From Micropruina sp. (lineage in GTDB: Bacteria; Actinomycetota; Actinomycetes; Propionibacteriales; Propionibacteriaceae): 64,000 nucleotides of DNA. The position numbers were made by a program, and so were the translations under genes. The stretch covers positions 1,240,001 through 1,304,000 of the forward strand of contig JADJVZ010000011.1 in the NCBI GenBank assembly GCA_016716635.1. Direction: 5' to 3'. Below the pieces are notes generated by a model. That model worked only from the letters and a program-made list of their open reading frames with translations, ran no database searches and had not been told where the DNA came from. Positions 1-8,902 of the stretch are shown piece after piece; positions within the stretch are counted from its first letter, which is position 1, and the number at the start of each line of letters is the position of its first letter.

Positions 1-277
1 TGAAGGTCGGTCCCGGCCAGTTCATGAACGCGCCGAGCCCGCCGGCCTCGTCCACGATGTCGCAGCCCGGCTGCAGGTACAAGTGATACGCGTTGGCCAG
101 GACGGCCTGCGCGCCCAGCTCTGAAACGTCCTCCGGACGGACGGCCTTCACCGTCGCCTTCGTGCCCACCGCGATGAACGCGGGCGTCTTGATGTTGCCG
201 TGCGGCGTGTGGATCGTGCCCGTCCGGCCTTGGGCACCCGGAAGTCCGACCTCGGGGGTGAACGAGAAGTCGGTCAC
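1..277 (-). CDS. tgt: queuine tRNA-guanine transglycosylase, N-terminal part (cut by window edge)
   Basis: Reading the minus strand from 277 to the window edge gives about 92 residues containing GRTGTIHTPHGNIKTPAF, VGTKATVKAVRPEDV, ANAYHLYLQPG and GLGAFMNWPGP, which are hallmark N-terminal motifs of bacterial Tgt. The enzyme exchanges guanine-34 for a queuosine precursor in GUN-anticodon tRNAs. I prefer the GTG start at 277 because AAAGGA lies just upstream; an in-frame ATG at 304 is the alternative. The catalytic Asp residues and the zinc site lie outside the window, so completeness cannot be judged. Confidence 0.9.
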   Translation of the reverse strand, partial: MTDFSFTPEVGLPGAQGRTGTIHTPHGNIKTPAFIAVGTKATVKAVRPEDVSELGAQAVLANAYHLYLQPGCDIVDEAGGLGAFMNWPGPTF

Positions 278-423
278 GAGCGTCCTTTCATCGGGAACGA
301 CCATTGTGGCGGTGATTGCCAACTCCGCCCACATTGGGCTGCGGGATACCGCGCCCAATCGCGGGCTTGTCCGTGCCTTACTCTGAACGGCATGACCGGC
401 GGCCGTCTTCGTAACAATCGCCA

Positions 424-858
424 ATGACGACGGGTGCGCTGCGCCGCACCCTTGCGCGGTTGTTGCTGACTGCCTGCCGGGTGTTCTTAGCCGGCTTCGT
501 CTTTGCCCTCTGGGGTGCCGCGCTGGGGCTGTTGAAACCGCCCGCCCCAGATTGGCTATCGGCCCTCATCGTTCTCTTCTTGGTCTTGCCCATGGTCCTT
601 TGGCCCATGCTGATCCTGCCCCTAGGACCGCTGTCACTGGCGACGATCGAAGGCGACGAACTTCACCTCCCAACGGTGCTCGGACCTCGTCACATCTCGT
701 TGGACGGCGCCCGTGCGGACTTCTCGGACATCGGTTTCGATGACTTGCCTGAAGTGGTCTGGATCCGACAAGGCCGACAGATTCTCATCGCCTTGTCCGC
801 GCGCTCGATCATGGACGAAGATCCCGACACGGCTCGGCGTTCTATGACGGGCTGCTGA
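424..858 (+). CDS. small membrane protein, apparently frameshifted (reading continues to 977)
   Basis: The 144-residue frame has two hydrophobic helices (about residues 14-37 and 46-68) and then a soluble domain, and stops at 858 in a non-hydrophobic tail (RRSMTGC). Immediately after, another frame continues without a stop from FYDGLLKTREV through a third hydrophobic helix (ILLVWLGPLVLITLAVMAFF) to TAG at 975-977. The two parts join naturally if one base is missing near 845. The intact product would be about 184 residues with a helical C-terminus. I do not recognise the family. No clear ribosome binding site is visible. The extended end would overlap the convergent rsmE by 44 bases. Confidence 0.55.
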   Translation: MTTGALRRTLARLLLTACRVFLAGFVFALWGAALGLLKPPAPDWLSALIVLFLVLPMVLWPMLILPLGPLSLATIEGDELHLPTVLGPRHISLDGARADFSDIGFDDLPEVVWIRQGRQILIALSARSIMDEDPDTARRSMTGC

Positions 859-933
859 AGACGCGCGAGGTGCGGCACGGCTCGGTGACGGGCGCTGGGA
901 TCCTCTTGGTGTGGCTGGGACCACTGGTCTTGA

Positions 934-1701
934 TCACCCTCGCTGTGATGGCGTTCTTTCCGAATGGCCTTGTCTAGCGGCCAGTACCTGAAGTTGCGCC
1001 AGGGCGACCACACCGGCGGTAGACGTCCGTAGGACCGCATCGGCGATGGTGACCACGCGGGCCCCGGCGTCGCGGAAAGCCACTTGTTCGGGCTCGGTGA
1101 TGCCACCCTCCGGACCGATGACGAACATGATCTCTCCCGCCTCGGGCAACGGCACCGTCCACAGCGCCTCGTCGCCAGATTCGTGCAGGACGAGCGTCAG
1201 CGCGGTCTGGGCGACGCGCTTCACCAGGGCGTCCGTGCTCGCGGGCGCAGTCACCGATGGCACCCGGAAACGCCGCGACTGCTTGGCGGCCTCGCGGGCC
1301 TTGGACTGCCAGCGAGCAACCGCCTTGTCGGCGCGATCGGCGGCCCACTTGATCTCGGAGCGAGACGCGTTCCAGGGCACGACCTCGTCGATGCCCAGTT
1401 CGGACATCGCCTCGACGGCCAGCTCGGCACGGTCACCCTTGGCGAGCGCCTGGGCGGCCACCCACCGATGGCTGGATTCTGGGGTGGTGAACAGCTCGCC
1501 CACCTCGACGCCGAGTCCCGCCTTGTCGGCAGAGATCACCGGGCCGCGCACGGCGTGACCCAACCCGTCGGCGACCAGCACCACCTCACCCACGCGGATG
1601 CGTCGGACGGCCACCGCGTGATGGCCCTCATCGCCCCCCACACGGACGATCGCCCCGATCGCAGCCCCGGAGACGTCACCCAGAAACAGCGCCTCGGTCA
1701 T
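934..1701 (-). CDS. rsmE: 16S rRNA (uracil-1498-N3)-methyltransferase
   Basis: This 255-residue protein is the usual RsmE length. It shows the SPOUT trefoil-knot signatures IGPEGGITEPE (about residues 193-203) and LRTSTAGVVALAQLQ near the C-terminus (LRTETA-type motif), after an N-terminal PUA-like domain. It methylates N3 of U1498 in 16S rRNA using S-adenosylmethionine. It is the last gene of hrcA-dnaJ-rsmE: its ATG shares one base with the dnaJ stop (TAATG), so translation is probably coupled. This gene order is common in actinobacteria. Confidence 0.95.
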   Translation of the reverse strand: MTEALFLGDVSGAAIGAIVRVGGDEGHHAVAVRRIRVGEVVLVADGLGHAVRGPVISADKAGLGVEVGELFTTPESSHRWVAAQALAKGDRAELAVEAMSELGIDEVVPWNASRSEIKWAADRADKAVARWQSKAREAAKQSRRFRVPSVTAPASTDALVKRVAQTALTLVLHESGDEALWTVPLPEAGEIMFVIGPEGGITEPEQVAFRDAGARVVTIADAVLRTSTAGVVALAQLQVLAARQGHSERTPSQRG

Positions 1702-2864
1702 TACTGAAAGGCGTCCTTGAGCCAGCCGAAGACGCCTTTGTGTGAGCGCTCGGGGGCCAAATCGGGTGAATGCTCGGCTCGCAGATCAGCCAGGCGCCGC
1801 AGCAGCTCGCGCTGCTCTTCGTTCATCTTCGTCGGGGTCTGGACGACCAGCGTCACACCCAGATCGCCGCGTCCGCCACCACGCAGGTGCGGCACGCCAC
1901 GCCCCTTAACGGCAACGCGCGTGCCGGACTGGGTGCCGGCGGGCACATCGACCTCGACCTTGCCCGCACTCGGATCCATGTCCTCGCGCTCAGCCTCGAG
2001 CGTGTCGAGGTTGACGGACGTCCCGAGGGCCGCTGCGGTCATCGGCACGCGGACCACGCACTCAAGGTCATCGCCGTTGCGGCGGAAGACGTCGTGCTCG
2101 GCGACGGCGATTTCGACGTACAGGTCGCCTGCCGGGCCGCCGCCGGGGCCGACCTCGCCTTGGCTATCGAGGTGAATCCGGTTACCGGTGGCCACACCGG
2201 CCGGGATCTTGACCTGAATGCGGCGCTGGCTGCGGACGCGTCCCTCGCCGGAGCACTCCTGGCACGGGTTTTGGATGATCGTGCCGTAGCCACGGCACGT
2301 CGGGCACTGCGTCACCGTGCGGATGTCGCCCAGGAACGAACGCTGCACCTGCGTGACGTCACCGCGGCCATGACAGGTGGTGCAGGCCACCGGCTCCGCA
2401 CCATTCTGCGACCCCTTGCCCGAGCACCGCGGACACACGACAGCCGTGTCGACCGTGAGCGGCTTGGTGATGCCAAAGGCAGCCTCGGCCAGGTCGAGGT
2501 TCATGCGGACCAGTGCGTCCTGTCCCTTCTGCACGCGAGACCGCGGGCCACGGGAGCCACCGCCGCCGAACATGGCGTCGACGAGGTTCGTGAAGTCGAA
2601 CCCTTGGGCACCACCGGGGAATCCGAAACCGCCGGTGTTGAAACCACCGCCCCGCGGATCACCGCCCCGGTCGTACATCGCGCGCTTCTGCTGATCGCCG
2701 AGCACCTCGTAGGCCTCGCCGATCTCTTTGAACTTCTCCGCGGCGTCCGGGGCGTCGGCGACGTCCGGGTGGTACTGCATCGCGAGCTTGCGATACGCCT
2801 TCTTGATTTGATCTTGGGTGGCGTCCTTGGGGACGCCCAACAGACCGTAGTAATCAGTGGCCAC
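1701..2864 (-). CDS. dnaJ: DnaJ co-chaperone (zinc-finger type)
   Basis: Type I DnaJ of 387 residues. The J domain occupies about 1-65 with the HPD triad at 32-34, which stimulates the DnaK ATPase. A Gly/Phe-rich linker (about 70-110) is followed by four CxxCxGxG zinc repeats (CPRCSGKG, CTTCHGRG, CPTCRGYG, CQECSGEG) and the C-terminal substrate-binding domains. The start is GTG with AGAAGGA upstream, 3 bases after the hrcA stop, so it is co-transcribed with hrcA and falls under CIRCE control. This is the hrcA-linked DnaJ paralogue of actinobacteria rather than the one next to dnaK-grpE (inferred from context). Confidence 0.96.
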   Translation of the reverse strand: MATDYYGLLGVPKDATQDQIKKAYRKLAMQYHPDVADAPDAAEKFKEIGEAYEVLGDQQKRAMYDRGGDPRGGGFNTGGFGFPGGAQGFDFTNLVDAMFGGGGSRGPRSRVQKGQDALVRMNLDLAEAAFGITKPLTVDTAVVCPRCSGKGSQNGAEPVACTTCHGRGDVTQVQRSFLGDIRTVTQCPTCRGYGTIIQNPCQECSGEGRVRSQRRIQVKIPAGVATGNRIHLDSQGEVGPGGGPAGDLYVEIAVAEHDVFRRNGDDLECVVRVPMTAAALGTSVNLDTLEAEREDMDPSAGKVEVDVPAGTQSGTRVAVKGRGVPHLRGGGRGDLGVTLVVQTPTKMNEEQRELLRRLADLRAEHSPDLAPERSHKGVFGWLKDAFQ

Positions 2865-2867
2865 TCA

Positions 2868-3884
2868 TCATCCTTCTGCGAGGTAACGGCCCACATAGCG
2901 GGCAACGGCCTGGACGGCCGCGATGGTCGAGGGGTAGTCCATCCGAGTCGGACCCACGATGCCCAACTTGGCGAGGGCGTCGGTGTCGGAACTATAGATG
3001 GAAGCCACCACCGAAGTGGATTGGAGCGGTTCGTAGGGGTTCTCGTGACCGATCCGGACTGTGACGTCCCCGCCGTTCTTGGCCTCCCCGAGCAGGCGCA
3101 ACAGCACCATCTGCTCTTCCAGGGCCTCCAACACCGGCTTCACCGTCGTCTCGAACTGATCGGCGAACCGCGTGAGGTTGGGCACACCGCCGACGACGAT
3201 CCGCGTCGACGGATCACCGGCAAGCAGTTCGAGCAGCACCGTGATGACAACGGCACCTTGGGCGCGGAGCCGCGCCGGCAGCTCGTCCAGCACCGCGGTC
3301 AGCAAGTCGATGGCTTGGCCGGGCGTCGAACCCACCACGGCCGTCGACAGCTTGGTGCGCAGGTCGCTCAGGTCTTGGTCGTCCATGCCCGCGATGTCGA
3401 TCGGACGCTGGTCCAACCGACCCGAGGAGTTCACCAGGATCAGGATTCCGCGGTCCCCCGCCACGCGGACGATCTCCAAGTGCCGTAAGCGAGCCTTGGA
3501 GAGCACCGGGTATTGGACGATCGCCACCTGGCGCGTGATCTGAGCCAGGAGCCGGACGGTGCGCGCGACCATGTCATCGAGGTCGACGGCACCCGCCATA
3601 AAGGTGCTGATGGCCCGGCGCTCGGCCAGCGACAGCGGTTTCACCTGCTCCAGCCGGTCGACGAAGAGGCGGTACCCCTTGTCGGTGGGGATGCGTCCGG
3701 CCGAGGTGTGGGGCTGAATGATGTAGCCCTCTTCCTCCAGCACCGCCATGTCGTTGCGGACGGTCGCCGGTGACACCTTGAGGTTGTGCCGCTTCACCAG
3801 GGTTTGCGAGCCCACCGGCTCCTGGCTGGAGACGTAGTCGGTGACGATGGCCCGCAAGATGTCGAGTTTGCGTTCGTCCAACAT
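2868..3884 (-). CDS. hrcA: heat-inducible transcription repressor HrcA
   Basis: A 338-residue HrcA. The N-terminal winged helix starts MLDERKLDILRAIVTDYV and contains EPVGSQTL and VSPATVRNDMAVLEEEGYI; the remainder is the GAF-like/dimerisation domain. I chose the ATG at 3884 because AGGAGG lies 8 bases upstream. A frame open to 3908 would start inside the CIRCE operator, so it is not credible. HrcA represses chaperone operons by binding CIRCE, which lies directly upstream, giving autoregulation of hrcA-dnaJ-rsmE. Confidence 0.96.
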   Translation of the reverse strand: MLDERKLDILRAIVTDYVSSQEPVGSQTLVKRHNLKVSPATVRNDMAVLEEEGYIIQPHTSAGRIPTDKGYRLFVDRLEQVKPLSLAERRAISTFMAGAVDLDDMVARTVRLLAQITRQVAIVQYPVLSKARLRHLEIVRVAGDRGILILVNSSGRLDQRPIDIAGMDDQDLSDLRTKLSTAVVGSTPGQAIDLLTAVLDELPARLRAQGAVVITVLLELLAGDPSTRIVVGGVPNLTRFADQFETTVKPVLEALEEQMVLLRLLGEAKNGGDVTVRIGHENPYEPLQSTSVVASIYSSDTDALAKLGIVGPTRMDYPSTIAAVQAVARYVGRYLAEG

Positions 3885-3901
3885 GGCATTCACCTCCTGC
3901 G

Positions 3902-3928
3902 CTAGCACTCCCGGGACGCGAGTGCCAG
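3902..3928 (-). promoter_or_regulatory. CIRCE operator (HrcA binding site)
   Basis: CTAGCACTC, nine bases, then GAGTGCCAG. The arms match the family consensus TTAGCACTC-N9-GAGTGCTAA and are inverted repeats with one mismatch. The site ends 18 bases upstream of the hrcA start codon, the expected position for HrcA autorepression. Confidence 0.93.
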
Positions 3929-3964
3929 TGTATCCGTTCCGGAGAACTCCCTTACCCTGGGGGC

Positions 3965-4819
3965 ATGCCGGAGTTCACCGTGGGTCCCTTTCTGCCCGTC
4001 GCCGAGGGCGTGTGGCGCGCCGTCGCCATGCCCGATGCCGTCACGATCGGCCTCGTCGCTGGCTCGGAGGGCGCGCTGGTCGTCGACACTGGGTCGCACC
4101 CCGACCAGGGCCGCGAGATTCTCGCCGCCGCGCAGGCCGTGGCCGGCGTCCCCGTGCGTCACGTCGTCGTCACGCACGCCCACCGCGATCATCTGTTTGG
4201 CCTGGCCGCCTTCGATGGCATTGAGTCCTTGGGTCACGACACGATCTCCGAGCGCCTGACCACGTCCGACACCCTCGCCGAGGCGGCTGCCTTGGGGGTC
4301 GCGACGGACCACCTGCGCGCCCCCAGCATCGGTTTCTCGCTGGCGCGGACCCGCGACCTCGGGGGCCTGCGCGTCGAGATCGTCCACCTCGGACGCGGGC
4401 ACACCGAAGGCGATCTGGTGGTGATCCTGCCCGAGCGCGGCGTGATCTTCGTCGGCGATCTGGTCGAATCGGCCGGACCCCCGGCCTTCGGACCCGACTG
4501 TGACCTGGGCGAATGGGCAAAGACCCTCGACTCCCTCATCGGGCTGGTGCCCCCGGATGGCATCGTCGTCGTCGGTCACGGCGAGCCGGTGAACCGGGAA
4601 TTCGTCCAGGATCAGTGGGCCCGCATCGGCGCGCTCTACAGCCAGGTCGCGCAGTTCTCCGATCGCGGCATCCCCGTCGAGGACGCCCTCGCCAAGGGCT
4701 CTTGGCTGTTGCCCGACGAAGTGGTCACTGCCGTGTTGCCGTTGGCGTATGCCCAGTGGGCCGCGAAGCGGCGCGTCCGTCCGCCGCGCCAGCTACCGCT
4801 GCTGGGGCACGGCGGCTGA
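3965..4819 (+). CDS. metallo-beta-lactamase-fold hydrolase
   Basis: A 284-residue single-domain MBL-fold protein. Metal ligands are visible as HAHRDH (71-76), H147 in GHTEGD, D166 in VGDLVES and H206 in VGHGEPV. The set resembles glyoxalase II-like/quinoprotein-relay-type hydrolases. Substrate cannot be told from sequence. It is divergent from hrcA across about 80 bases and convergent with the phosphatase gene, which ends 4 bases away. No signal peptide, so probably cytoplasmic. Confidence 0.85.
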   Translation: MPEFTVGPFLPVAEGVWRAVAMPDAVTIGLVAGSEGALVVDTGSHPDQGREILAAAQAVAGVPVRHVVVTHAHRDHLFGLAAFDGIESLGHDTISERLTTSDTLAEAAALGVATDHLRAPSIGFSLARTRDLGGLRVEIVHLGRGHTEGDLVVILPERGVIFVGDLVESAGPPAFGPDCDLGEWAKTLDSLIGLVPPDGIVVVGHGEPVNREFVQDQWARIGALYSQVAQFSDRGIPVEDALAKGSWLLPDEVVTAVLPLAYAQWAAKRRVRPPRQLPLLGHGG

Positions 4820-4823
4820 GCGC

Positions 4824-5627
4824 TCAGACGGTCGTGCGCGCAAGTCCGTCCAGTTCCTGCTGGATCTCGCGGGCCAGCGCGACCGTCGCGCCCGCGAACA
4901 CGAACCGGCCGCGCCCGCCGGGCACGTAGGGGGCCGCATCGAGGAGCACCTGCCCCCCGAGTTCGGCCACCATCAGGGCGCCGGGCAGGTGGTCCCACGG
5001 GTTCGCAACGCGGTACCCGAGCCCGTCGATCCGGCCCGCCATGAGCCGCGGGTAGTCCACGGCGCAGGCGCCCCGGGTGATGCTCAGTTCGAAACCGGCC
5101 GGCTGCAGCTTCCGGAGGGCGTACCAGGCGGCGACGCGATACGGCTGCGGACGCGGGCTCATCGCCGGCATCGGCACGCCGTTCTCGCGGACGCCCGCCC
5201 CCAACTCGGCCACGTACAGCAGCTCGTGGACGGGCTGCCAAATCCAGCTCCGAGTGGTCACGCCCGCGCGGGTCTCGGCCACCATCACCCCGAAGTCAGG
5301 GCTGCCGCCGGCGAAGTTCTTGGTGCCGTCGATCGGATCAATGACGAACGCGTGCGGCGCCGAACCCAGCTCGTCCACGATGCTGGGGTTCGCGAAGGCG
5401 TCTTCCTCGCCGACGATCAGCACCTGAGGAACGAAGGCGCGGAAGGCGTCCGCCAGGGCCACCTCGGCCTCCCGATCGGCAATGGTGACCGGATCGCCGG
5501 GGGTCTTCTGGTCGATCTCGGACGGGTCGAGGTTGCGCCACCGCGGCAGGATCACCTCGGCGGCGACCTGCTTGAGCAACTCGGAAATGGCGTCCGTGGG
5601 CATCAGGTGTGGCTGGGCGGTGGTCAT
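4824..5627 (-). CDS. inositol monophosphatase-family phosphatase
   Basis: A 267-residue Mg2+/Li+-dependent phosphatase. Metal site residues are in GEE (73-75) and DPIDGTKNF (97-105); the second signature is NPWDHLPGALMVAELGG (from about 209). Actinobacterial members of this family include histidinol-phosphatase HisN, inositol phosphatase SuhB and CysQ. Sequence alone does not separate them; HisN-like is plausible. Last gene of the hemW operon: its ATG shares one base with the upstream stop (TGATG). Confidence 0.88.
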   Translation of the reverse strand: MTTAQPHLMPTDAISELLKQVAAEVILPRWRNLDPSEIDQKTPGDPVTIADREAEVALADAFRAFVPQVLIVGEEDAFANPSIVDELGSAPHAFVIDPIDGTKNFAGGSPDFGVMVAETRAGVTTRSWIWQPVHELLYVAELGAGVRENGVPMPAMSPRPQPYRVAAWYALRKLQPAGFELSITRGACAVDYPRLMAGRIDGLGYRVANPWDHLPGALMVAELGGQVLLDAAPYVPGGRGRFVFAGATVALAREIQQELDGLARTTV

Positions 5628-6463
5628 CAGGCCTCGTCTTGTTGGTCAGCGGTCACGAAATCGATGAGGCGTTCCACCTCGGTGAGAAGGCCGGGCTCCA
5701 AGTCGCGCCAGGTGGACACACGTCCGAGCAAGGAGCGCCAGACGCGCGCAATGTCGGCTTGGTCCGCGTGGGGCCAGCCGAGCGCAGCACAGGTGCCCTT
5801 CTTCCAGTCCTCCCCCTTGGGGATCTCCGGCCAGACTTTGCGTCCGATGCGCGCTGGCAGAATGGCCTGCCAGATGTCGATGAACTGATGGCCGGTGACG
5901 AGCGTCCAGTCGTTGGCGATGGAGGCCGCGATCCGCGACTCTTTGGAGCCGGGCACGAGGTGGTCGACCAGCACACCGAGCCGGCGTCCGGGACCAGGAC
6001 GAAACTCCGCCACGATGGCGGCCAAATCGTCGATGCCGCCGAGATACTCGACCGCGACCCCTACGTGGCGCAGGTCATCGCCCCAGATTTTCTCGATCAG
6101 TTCGGCGTCGTGGCGACCCTCGACGTAGATCCGCGAGGGCAACGCGACCTTGGCGGGTCCGACCTCACCGACGCGGGAGCCGGACGCGGTGTGCGTGGCC
6201 CGTCCGGGGGTCACTCGTTTGGGTTGGACGATCGCCACGGGCCGGCCGTCGATCCAGAAGCCGGGCCCGAACGAGAAACTACGGCGGCGCGCGGCGCGAT
6301 CCTCCAGCACGAAGAGGCCGTTCTCCCAGCGGATGATCGCCCCCACCCAGCCCGACGTAGGTTCTTCGACCACCAGACCCACTTGGGCCTGGACCTCGAC
6401 AGTCGTGGGCTTGCCCGCACGTTGCCAGCCGGCGGCCAACACGTCGTCGCTGTAACGGCTCAC
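5627..6463 (-). CDS. DUF3097 family protein
   Basis: A 278-residue actinobacterial conserved protein. Recognisable stretches are EVQAQVGLVVEEPTSGWVGA, IYVEGRHDAELIEKIWGDDL, VEYLGGIDDLA and VLVDHLVPGSKESRIA; the middle part resembles a Toprim-like acidic fold (EGRHDAELIEK), which is an inference. The start is GTG at 6463 forming a GTGA overlap with the preceding glycosyltransferase stop; longer in-frame extensions would lie inside that gene. Function unknown. Confidence 0.85.
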   Translation of the reverse strand: MSRYSDDVLAAGWQRAGKPTTVEVQAQVGLVVEEPTSGWVGAIIRWENGLFVLEDRAARRRSFSFGPGFWIDGRPVAIVQPKRVTPGRATHTASGSRVGEVGPAKVALPSRIYVEGRHDAELIEKIWGDDLRHVGVAVEYLGGIDDLAAIVAEFRPGPGRRLGVLVDHLVPGSKESRIAASIANDWTLVTGHQFIDIWQAILPARIGRKVWPEIPKGEDWKKGTCAALGWPHADQADIARVWRSLLGRVSTWRDLEPGLLTEVERLIDFVTADQQDEA

Positions 6464-7548
6464 GCGGCCACGCTCCGGGGCGCGCGGGTGGTGATCAGAC
6501 CGGCGACCAGCAGCGCCAACCCGACCGCCGGGAGCAGGTCGTAACAGAGTTCGGCCACGAGCGGGGCCAGCCTGGGGTTGTCGGGCAAGAACAGGTGCGT
6601 GACCAGCGTGACGGCGGCCAGCAGCCCGGCCCACACCCAGGATCGGCGCGCGACCAGCCAGGCCAGCGCCGGGACGACCCAGACCCAGTGGTGCGACCAC
6701 GACACGGGTGAGACCAGCAGGCTGCCGAGCGCGACGGCCAGCATCGCGCCGACCTCGTCGCGGCGGACGTGGAACTGCCACGCCAACCAACACGCCAGCG
6801 CCAGGACGATGATCTCGACGGGCAAGGTGACGAGGGTGGGCGGCTTGCTGCCGTTCATCGCCCGCGCGATGACGCCCACCAAGGACTGGTTATCGCCGTA
6901 GTCGGCGCCCCCGATCCGGGAGGGGTCGAAAATCAGCTTGGTCCAGTAGAGCAGGGTGTCGGCGGGGATGACGAGCGCGGGCAGGAGGATCGTCCCCAGC
7001 CCGGCGGCCACAGCCCGAAGGGCCGAGGCCCACTCACGACGGAACAGGAAGAGCACCGCGAAGACCGCCGGCGTGAGCTTGATGCCCGCCGCCACGCCAA
7101 TCAGCAACCCGCGGTAGCGTTTTGGCAAGACAAAGAGATCGACCACCACCAGCAGCACGATGACGGTGTTGATCTGACCGAGTTGGATGTCGCGGACGAC
7201 CGGTTGCAGCAGCATCGACCCCGCCAACAGCCACGTCGCCACCTTGGCGTCCAGCCCCGAGCGTTCGGCCACGATCAACGTCGCCACGATGAGCGCGGCG
7301 ATGATGAGCACCTGCCACACCACGTAGGCGATGTGTTCGGGCAGCAGGGCGAACGGCACAAAGAGCACCGCCGAAAAGGCCGGATAGGTGAACGGCAGCG
7401 AATCGAGCTCGCGATAGGGCGACAGGCCCACCAGGACGTCGTGCCCGCCGCGCCAGTAGACGGCGAAGTCGAGGCCCGAGGGTGGCAGCGCCCACAGCAC
7501 GCTGAGCACAACCACCACAACCAGGGGCAGAAGTCGAAGCCAGCGCAT
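6460..7548 (-). CDS. GT87-family (DUF2029) membrane glycosyltransferase
   Basis: A 362-residue polytopic protein with about 9-10 hydrophobic helices. GT-C features of the DUF2029/PimE-like family are visible: an early acidic site (GLDFAVYWRGG), GQINTVIVLL, AAGIKLTPAVF, GDNQSLVGV and SPVSWSHHWVWVVP. Family members use polyprenyl-phosphate mannose to build phosphatidylinositol mannosides, lipomannan or related glycans on the outer membrane face. The exact acceptor is unknown. It sits in an operon with hemW (20 bases upstream) and DUF3097 (4-base overlap). Confidence 0.85.
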   Translation of the reverse strand: MRWLRLLPLVVVVVLSVLWALPPSGLDFAVYWRGGHDVLVGLSPYRELDSLPFTYPAFSAVLFVPFALLPEHIAYVVWQVLIIAALIVATLIVAERSGLDAKVATWLLAGSMLLQPVVRDIQLGQINTVIVLLVVVDLFVLPKRYRGLLIGVAAGIKLTPAVFAVLFLFRREWASALRAVAAGLGTILLPALVIPADTLLYWTKLIFDPSRIGGADYGDNQSLVGVIARAMNGSKPPTLVTLPVEIIVLALACWLAWQFHVRRDEVGAMLAVALGSLLVSPVSWSHHWVWVVPALAWLVARRSWVWAGLLAAVTLVTHLFLPDNPRLAPLVAELCYDLLPAVGLALLVAGLITTRAPRSVAA

Positions 7549-7567
7549 GAGACAACCCTAACCTGGG

Positions 7568-8770
7568 TCAATCCAGCAGATCGCGCACCACGGCGTCGGC
7601 GAGGAGGCGACCGTCCACGGTGAGACGTAGGCGCTCCCCCGTCAGGCTCACCAACCCACGCTCCACGAACCCTGCCACGCGGGCGCGTTCGGAGTCACTG
7701 AGGGCGGCCAGTGGCAGACCGTCCGCCAATCGGGTCTCCAGAAGGACGGCCTCAACGTGCCGATCCGTGGGCGTCAGGGTTTCTTGGGCGAGCGCAGGGG
7801 AGCGTCCGTCCGCGAGGGCCTCGCTGTAGGCCCGCGGATGCGCAACGTTCCACCAGCGGACGCCCCCGACGTGGCTGTGCGCCCCCGGACCAAAGCCCCA
7901 CCAGTGATCCCCGCGCCAATAAGCCAGGTTGTGCTGGCATTCATGACCGGGACGCGCCCAGTTCGACACTTCATACCAGCCCAGCCCCGCGCCGGTGAGG
8001 GCCGCCTCCGTCACGAGATATTTGTCGGCGAGATCGTCGTCGTCCGGGGCGAGGAGTTCCCCGCGGCGCAGTCGGGTCGCGAAGCGCGTACCCTCCTCCA
8101 CGATCAAGGCGTAGGCGCTGATGTGATCGGGCTCGCAGGCCAGCGCCGCCTGCAGACTGGTGCGCCAATCGTCCATGGACTCCCCCGGCGTGCCGTAGAT
8201 GAGATCCAGGCTCACCGAGGCGAATCCGGCCTCTCGAGCCCAGCGGACGGCGTCCGCTACCCGCCCGGGAGTATGACGGCGCTCCAGCGTGGCCAGGACG
8301 TGCGGGGCGGCCGACTGCATCCCCAGCGACAATCGCGTGAACCCGCCATCGTGGAGCGCGGCCAGGTACTCGCGGCTGAGCGTCTCGGGATTAGCTTCCG
8401 TGGTCACCTCGCAGGTGTCCGCGAAGGCAAACTTCTCGCGCAGCGCACCCAGAACTCCCACCAGTTCCGCGACGGGCAGCAACGTGGGGGTCCCGCCCCC
8501 GAAAAAGACCGAACTCACCTGGGGGCGACCCGAACCCAGAACCGCGGCAGCCTGGCCGATCTCGGCGCGGACCCCCTCGAGGTAGGCCTGCTGCCCCGTG
8601 CCGGGAGCGGATCCGAGTTCGGCCGCAGTGTAGGTGTTGAAGTCGCAGTAACCGCACCGCGAGGCGCAGTAAGGCACGTGGACGTACAGGCTCAACGGCC
8701 TGCCCGGCACCTCGGCGAGCGCGGAGGGGGTCAGGCCCGTCGGCGCGTCCCCGTCGGGAGCGCGACCCAT
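7568..8770 (-). CDS. hemW: radical SAM protein HemW (heme chaperone)
   Basis: A 400-residue HemN-like protein with the [4Fe-4S] motif C35-ASR-C39-GY-C42, FFGGGTPTLLP, EANPETL and RLSLGMQSA, then the HemW C-terminal domain. It lacks the long N-terminus of true HemN. HemW is the heme chaperone formerly annotated as oxygen-independent coproporphyrinogen oxidase. First gene of a four-gene minus-strand operon. No Shine-Dalgarno is obvious at the ATG, so the start is moderately certain. Confidence 0.94.
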   Translation of the reverse strand: MGRAPDGDAPTGLTPSALAEVPGRPLSLYVHVPYCASRCGYCDFNTYTAAELGSAPGTGQQAYLEGVRAEIGQAAAVLGSGRPQVSSVFFGGGTPTLLPVAELVGVLGALREKFAFADTCEVTTEANPETLSREYLAALHDGGFTRLSLGMQSAAPHVLATLERRHTPGRVADAVRWAREAGFASVSLDLIYGTPGESMDDWRTSLQAALACEPDHISAYALIVEEGTRFATRLRRGELLAPDDDDLADKYLVTEAALTGAGLGWYEVSNWARPGHECQHNLAYWRGDHWWGFGPGAHSHVGGVRWWNVAHPRAYSEALADGRSPALAQETLTPTDRHVEAVLLETRLADGLPLAALSDSERARVAGFVERGLVSLTGERLRLTVDGRLLADAVVRDLLD

Positions 8771-8902
8771 CAGCGAGCGAGGTGGATGACGGCGGGCACG
8801 ACGCCACCCTAGCCGCGCTGCCGGAGATCGTTGATCCGACCGTTGCAGGATTCACAGGCCGCTGATAGCCGAACCCGGCGTTCCCCGACGCACAATGGGC
8901 CT

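Noticed and set aside
1770..3488. Long plus-strand open frame opposite dnaJ and hrcA
   Set aside because: Antisense shadow; low-complexity Arg/His/Ala content and no start signals.
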